DNA from: Rhynchospora pubera
Taxonomy: Eukaryota; Streptophyta; Magnoliopsida; Poales; Cyperaceae
Length of the DNA stretch: 64,000 nucleotides
Assembly: GCA_028095005.1 (NCBI GenBank)
Contig: CM051461.1
Span: forward strand, 161,358,574-161,422,573
Reading direction: 5' to 3'
In this document: one piece after another, positions 59,038-64,000 of the stretch
How the letters are laid out: every line of letters starts with the position of its first letter
Position numbering within the stretch: position 1 is the first letter of the stretch
The notes under the pieces: generated by a model
Told to the model about the DNA's origin: nothing
What the model saw: the letters and a program-made list of their open reading frames with translations, nothing else
Databases searched by the model: none
Translations under genes and position numbers: made by a program

Positions 59038-59900
59038 AGGTTTGTGAATTTATATAAATAAAAACAAAAAGCCAAGAGACATTTGGAAAGGTTGGTTGTT
59101 ATTTTTAATTAAGACAGTTCGGTTTTGTTTTTCGGAAACCAAATTGATTATATTTGGTTCGATTTGTTACATTTGTATCAGTATGACCGATTGAACACCC
59201 ATTGTACTAGCTGATATTTGTCGTTAGTTTTAACTGACGAGCACGTGACAGTTTTTTAGACTGATCGATATAGACCAACTAATTTAAAATGAAAACAATC
59301 AATATCGCAAGGAAACTCATTAGTACTCAGCTGTTATCGTATCATAAGTTCATAACTATGACACTTTATTTAAGCCATCTATTTTATGCTGTAGATCCAG
59401 CATGAACTTTAATTAAAGCCTTCGCAAAAGTTATAAAGTTATTAATTTTCGATCAAAAGATAAAAAAACAGATCATGTCTCCTAGGCTCCGTTTGGATAG
59501 ATGTGGGAAGAAGAGAAAAAGGGAAGAAGTGGGAAGAAGTATTGAAAAGTGTGTAACTTTGTGAAGAGTTTGGAATGTTTATAATAAATTTGGGCCTTCT
59601 TCCTTCTTCCTTCTTCCAACCCCATCCAAACAAGGCCCTAGATATAGACATCATGTAGTATTTATTTTCATAGCCTTCTCAGATAAAATTGCCATTAACT
59701 TTTTATGTATAGTTTTATAGTAGCAGGAATAAGACGATCATAATCTCAATGCATAATCAGTATCGATGCCTTGAAAAGGAGTCCATATGATCGAGCTAGC
59801 CGAGAAGTCAAGACTGTGCTCCTATATAATTTTTAGAGGGTGGAGAGAAAAAATTAGGAGCCTAGTAGAGTACTCCATCATCCTAACATTGAAGTTGCAA
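59038..59900 (+). repeat. Duplicated 3' flank of ODD-4
   Basis: It matches the ODD-3 flank at 25676-26345, interrupted by the MITE at 59485-59637. An AATAAA lies at 59057-59062, shortly after the stop. Confidence 0.7.
59485..59637. mobile_element. Tourist-like MITE downstream of ODD-4
   Basis: Ends GGCTCCGTTTGGAT and ATCCAAACAAGGCC enclose 153 bp, with flanking CTA on both sides (59482-59484 and 59638-59640). The ODD-3 flank lacks it (TCATGTCTCATAGATATAG). Confidence 0.82.
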
Positions 59901-60770
59901 AAATGAGAAATACTAATGTCCTACGCGTACGACAGATATAGCCCGTCCAACATAATCATATTTCCATATCAAATTTCAAACACTAATCCAAACTGTTAGA
60001 TTGAATTTTTACATTGAAAACTTGTTCGAAACCAAATTCTCATCAAGGTTCCATGCAAGTGCAATCAAGGAAATTAATCTTAAGCCAATATTCCTACAAA
60101 GACGAGACAAAGGTGTAACCAATTAGTTGTCAATAGTATTAATTGTTTAAATATCGTCAGTCGTCGTAGCGGAATAATATCATCATCAGGGTCGGATATG
60201 GGAGGCATGATCCAAGTGTATCTGCATGCACATGAATCGTGTCTCTTAAAATCTTGATGCAATGAATTCAGAGATCAATCAATCAAGAATACAAATAAAA
60301 ATAGACACAAAATTTAACGAGATTAAGCACCAACTTGGTGCCTACGTCCTGCACACACACGCACACTATTTTTATTATTTTCTGAAATAAATTGAGTTAA
60401 TATAATACAAGAAGAGAAATCAAATAAATAGTTTTGACAGCAAGTTAGTCCACAAGACGAATTGCTAATTCAAACTCTTATTCTTATTCGCTGGGAGCCT
60501 GGGAACTATAAATCGGCGGACAAGGAATGCTTTTGGGAATGATATTTTAATAATCATATGGGGAAAGAAAGAAACGATTTTTATTGAACTACTAGAAGAT
60601 CACATGCGCTACTCTGATCTAAGAATTAACGATTGGTTAATATAAAAAAAATGTTATGAGGTTTAAAATAATTGTACTCAATATTATACTAATTAATATT
60701 ATTAGTTTAATTATAATTATTATGATAATTATTTATTCATATTAATGATATGATGATAATAATAGTTAAT
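59901..60770. other. Intergenic, no gene seen
   Basis: AT-rich, with short chance frames and no recognised repeat. Confidence 0.5.
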
Positions 60771-61128
60771 GTGTTTGGATGAGCCATGAATAAAGAATAA
60801 GAATAAGGAATTTTTGTATGCGTGCTTGTCCAAATTCCTTATTCTTATACCATGGTTTTGTTAGTATAAGAATAAGGGCCCAAATCCTTATTCTTATAAT
60901 ATTAACTATTAGATTACTTATTTATGTTATATTAATTATTATTGTTATTATATCATTCTATCAATTCCTAAGATGAAAATAGTTTTAAAAAGATAATCAA
61001 ATAATTAATATACTATTATTTCTCTATTCTTATTCACAACACATTATCCAAACAACACCACCTAATTCTAATTCACAATTCTTATTCGTGAATAGGCTGT
61101 TCATTCTTATTCACTTCACATCCAAACA
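60771..61128. mobile_element. MITE-like TIR element (GTGTTTGGATG)
   Basis: The left end GTGTTTGGATGAGCCATGAA faces the inverse of TTCACTTCACATCCAAACAT on the right. The inner arms are rich in AATAAGAATAAGG and CTTATTCTTAT. No clear target duplication is seen. Confidence 0.6.
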
Positions 61129-62033
61129 TGATTGAGGTATAGAATAATGCATGTAAATGGATATATACTATGCTGACTTAATGTGTAATTTTTTATTGTT
61201 CTTTGTGATTGGCAACTTAATCTCAGTAAAAAAATTAGTACTGGTATTGAGAAGAAGACATTACTGGTATGTATTTTTGAAGTTCCTAACAATGGAAGTG
61301 GTGAAAAGTGGAGCATTAATTTGTACTAGCAGCAGTGCCCGCTCAATGTGCGGGCAATTTTTTATTTGATATATTTAAAAAAAATTAAGACTTGTGGTAT
61401 GTACTTTTTATGTGAACTTTTTTGTTCTTAAAAATCACGCTAGACGTAATCAATTGAAACAGTAAAACTTGACTTAAATATATATCATTTATAAGGATAC
61501 AAAGAGATATATCAAGAGAGAGTTACAAGTTAACATAAGCACATATACATGTTATAAGTTATTTGGTAGCAATATGCACGTGTATATAGGATCGGTACCG
61601 ATTGGTATGGTGGTACAAGGATATCAAGCATGTGTTATTTTGCTATGACCTTTTAGATCCTTGCAGAATTTTCTTTTCAAAGAATCTCTTTACTTTACAT
61701 TTTCTATTGCTAATACTGAATTCCCCAAGCTAGGAAATGCAAGATCAGTAAGAGATTAGAAGAAAAATGCAAGAGGGACTATATAGATGCAAGAGGTACT
61801 TCCTGCTGAAACCAACAAAGAAACATATAATCCAGTTCATATAGCATTTCATCAAACATATAACGAAATCTCAGAACAAATATATTATTGGCTAATTATT
61901 TATATTATCTCAAAGAAACAAACGAGGAACATTTAATTAATTTAAACTCCATATCGAAATCACAATTAAAGAAACCCTAAACTGTTCCTACCACCTCATA
62001 GGCATTTCATCACTAAATTAATTACTAAAAAAT

Positions 62034-62177
62034 AAAGAACAAATTTCAGCTCCATCCAATCAAACGGGCAATGCATTCATCCCCACAGGAGCCACCGGCA
62101 ATGCATCGCACACAAATTCATTCTCAATTTCCATTGCATCCATCACTATACTCCTCAATATCTCCTCACTCAGCTTC
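62034..62177 (-). pseudogene. Ribonucleotide reductase small subunit (R2) fragment
   Basis: After an acceptor CAG (62180-62178), the minus strand reads KLSEEILRSIV, EIENEFVCDALP and APVGMN, a close match to the C-terminal half of plant R2. R2 provides the tyrosyl radical for making deoxyribonucleotides. Past GMN the sequence jumps, in another frame, to FDWMEL (62058-62041), which in R2 belongs to the later NPFDWMEL motif. About 40 residues between the two are therefore deleted and the frame ends at TGA 62062-62060. The iron-ligand helices upstream are absent. It is a dead fragment, probably captured by the surrounding Helitron. Confidence 0.8.
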
Positions 62178-62180
62178 CTG

Positions 62181-64000
62181 TTTAACAAACCATACAACAA
62201 ACATGAAACTAACAACCTTGAAGTGCAACCTTTTAAGAAACTAAACAACAATAATTGAACTGAAACTTTGATATAAGAAACTACAATCAAATTGATAACA
62301 ACAACTAACAACCTATAATCTATACATGCAGTGCTCTCAAACAGTCGATTACAAAATTATTAAATTTGCTAAATGACACTTAACCTGATGCATGGATGCT
62401 AGGTGCATCCATAATTCCAAATGCACGGGAGATGACATTGTATTTGAGACATATTAAAATGAGAAAAGATAGAATGTACTGTTAGTTGGAGCATATATTA
62501 GAATTTAAAAGCTGATTATTTTACGAAACAGTTTATATATATAATATAATCTTAATTTGAATTTAAAGTGATTATAATGTCTAATTTTAAAAAATGAAAA
62601 ATGACCATTTGAGTGCTGATCCGAGGAGAGCTCCAGCCTAATGGCAGTAGTGATCGAGAGAGAGGAATGGGAGATCCCCTCCTCCGCTTACTGTCTCCTC
62701 TTTGCACCTATCGACCCCTCATTTTTTGTTCAAGTCATTTCTCATTGACGCCAACACTGCATACAACCAATCAACAGTTTTGCGTGACAACATTGTCCAC
62801 AATAGTGACAAACCCATTGAATTGGATACTTAGGGGTTTCATTATAATAGCCAATAGGACTCATGAATGAGTTACCATAACTTCCCCCCTCAAGTATTGC
62901 ATAATTTTTCAGTTTTATACCATATAAATGGGGTTTACTGGTTAACATCTCTTTGGCCATTTCTGCTAGGAAGGAACAATATACTGTTTTACTACTTACA
63001 TCTGAAAATTGTATGTGTCAATTTTGATTTTATCTAATTTATTTTCTTATTATCTTACAAAATTGTAATGAATTCAATCACTAAGGTTCATAATGGTGAG
63101 TAAGTGCTATTACAATTAAGTGCTATTACATAGAATAATAACATAGTTAAGTGCTATTACATACAAAGTACACTGAAGAAAACAGATGAATAAAATGATG
63201 AGTAAAATGCTATTAGATACAAGTTAGACTGAAGAAAATTTTGCACATATATTTGATCAAGTTATTTAACTTTTTGTTTCATAAATTTCTGAACAATAAA
63301 TAATAAAATTAAGAAAATGTAAGGAAACCTTACTTGCTACGATATAATAAAGAAATAATTAAAAATAATTTTTTTTATTTCTGTTGTACCTAAAAAAAAT
63401 GCATATAGTTAAAATGGAGAACAAGCATGTGTTGAAATGGAGAGTAGCCAAAATAAAAAATGTGCATCACAAATAAAGAAGGCAATTCATTTTTCTCAAT
63501 AAAAAATGAAAGGCCTAATTCTAAAGGAGATGCTCGGTGGCCCAACAACAAAGAAAGAAATCTCTACTCAGAGAAGTGAAGCCCAGACTAAAAAATGACG
63601 GTGAGTTTAATCTAATGTCCCTTGGAGATAGAAACGCAAAAGCAAGAGAAGGTTGCCGCCTAAGGAGCTGTGCGAAGAGGTGTCGAATGCTACTATAACC
63701 ACCCACGTTCTCATAACTGTTGAGAAGAGCCAATCAAATTTTGCCAACTCAGCATATGATCTGTCCATATCTAAAAAACAACTATCAAGATGGAGGGATA
63801 TAAAAGAGGAGGCGCATCAGAATTTTGAAGGGAGACAGAATAGAGGGTAGAGAAAAGAGACGATACAAACTAACCAGTGAGGGAAAGATTTAGTTTTGAT
63901 TTTTTTTTCTTTCTTTCCACAGAGAAATTGTAAGAGAGAAAGAGAGGAAGAGAGCAATTATGTTCTTGGTTGGCTTGTAAGGAAACAGTAAGTGAAAGTA
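62181..64000. other. AT-rich sequence to the window edge, no gene recognised
   Basis: Frames at 62613-62870, 62742-62960 and 63521-63850 are short and unrecognised. AAGTGCTATTACAT is repeated in tandem near 63105-63165. If the Helitron reading is right, this stretch may hold further captured pieces. Confidence 0.4.

Larger units (their letters stand above)
61326..64000 (-). mobile_element. Minus-strand Helitron, 3' end only
   Basis: Read on the minus strand, a hairpin GCCCGC...GCGGGC (61355-61337, 6-bp stem, 7-base loop) is followed 7 bp later by CTAG (61329-61326) and then T, the Helitron 3' signature. The element extends to the right. Its 5' TC end was not found and may be outside the window, so the right limit is only the window edge. 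It carries a ribonucleotide reductase fragment. Confidence 0.6.

Overview
The window is nuclear DNA of a flowering plant, most likely a eudicot. The evidence is spliced genes with GT..AG introns, AT-rich intergenic sequence, and a dense mix of plant transposable elements: non-LTR retrotransposons, an Au-type SINE, MITEs, MULE-like, CACTA-like, hAT-like and Helitron ends. Nothing in it looks bacterial or viral.

Genes. Four intact paralogues of a 2-oxoglutarate/Fe(II)-dependent dioxygenase (2-ODD) lie on the plus strand at 3020-6651, 16519-20569, 21637-25675 and 55549-59037. I call them ODD-1 to ODD-4. Each has 11 exons with identical exon lengths (81, 196, 66, 52, 122, 101, 59, 57, 46, 80 and 64 bp), giving 307 residues. 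All keep the HxD...H iron triad and the RxS 2-oxoglutarate motif. A complete two-exon class I plant O-methyltransferase gene (51608-52743, 351 residues) lies between ODD-3 and ODD-4. An oxygenase array next to an O-methyltransferase would suit specialised metabolism, but no substrate can be read from the sequence.

Layout. 1-3 kb: AT-rich DNA, an island of unlike composition, and a relic of a duplicated unit. 3-6.7 kb: ODD-1 with a SINE in intron 4. 7.4-10.5 kb: a long-TIR MULE-like element that may carry gene pieces. 11.2-11.7 kb: a RanGAP pseudogene. 12.3-15.6 kb: a fold-back element and the 3' half of a LINE. 16-26.3 kb: ODD-2 and ODD-3, with a MITE in the ODD-2 promoter and lineage-specific intron insertions. 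26.6-29.9 kb: the 5' half of a three-ORF LINE on the minus strand. 30-35.1 kb: a Helitron-like segment carrying a spliceable but unrecognised partial gene. 35.1-43.0 kb: a cluster of about 400-bp fold-back elements separated by (TA)n, plus a 1.85-kb relative with internal cargo. 44.8-50.4 kb: a CACTA-like element with palindromic repeat arrays and two cargo genes. 51.5-52.8 kb: the O-methyltransferase. 53-54.2 kb: a 1.18-kb TIR element containing a minisatellite. 54.3-55.4 kb: three more fold-back elements running up to the ODD-4 promoter. 55.5-59.9 kb: ODD-4 and its duplicated flank. 60.8-64 kb: a MITE and a minus-strand Helitron end with a ribonucleotide reductase fragment behind it.

Most promising for something undescribed: (i) the (TA)n-flanked fold-back families, which share one core but carry different palindromic termini that look compensatory; and (ii) a related protein family (DUF4283-like, start MxNLDPIRV) found both in a three-ORF LINE and as cargo of a CACTA-like element.
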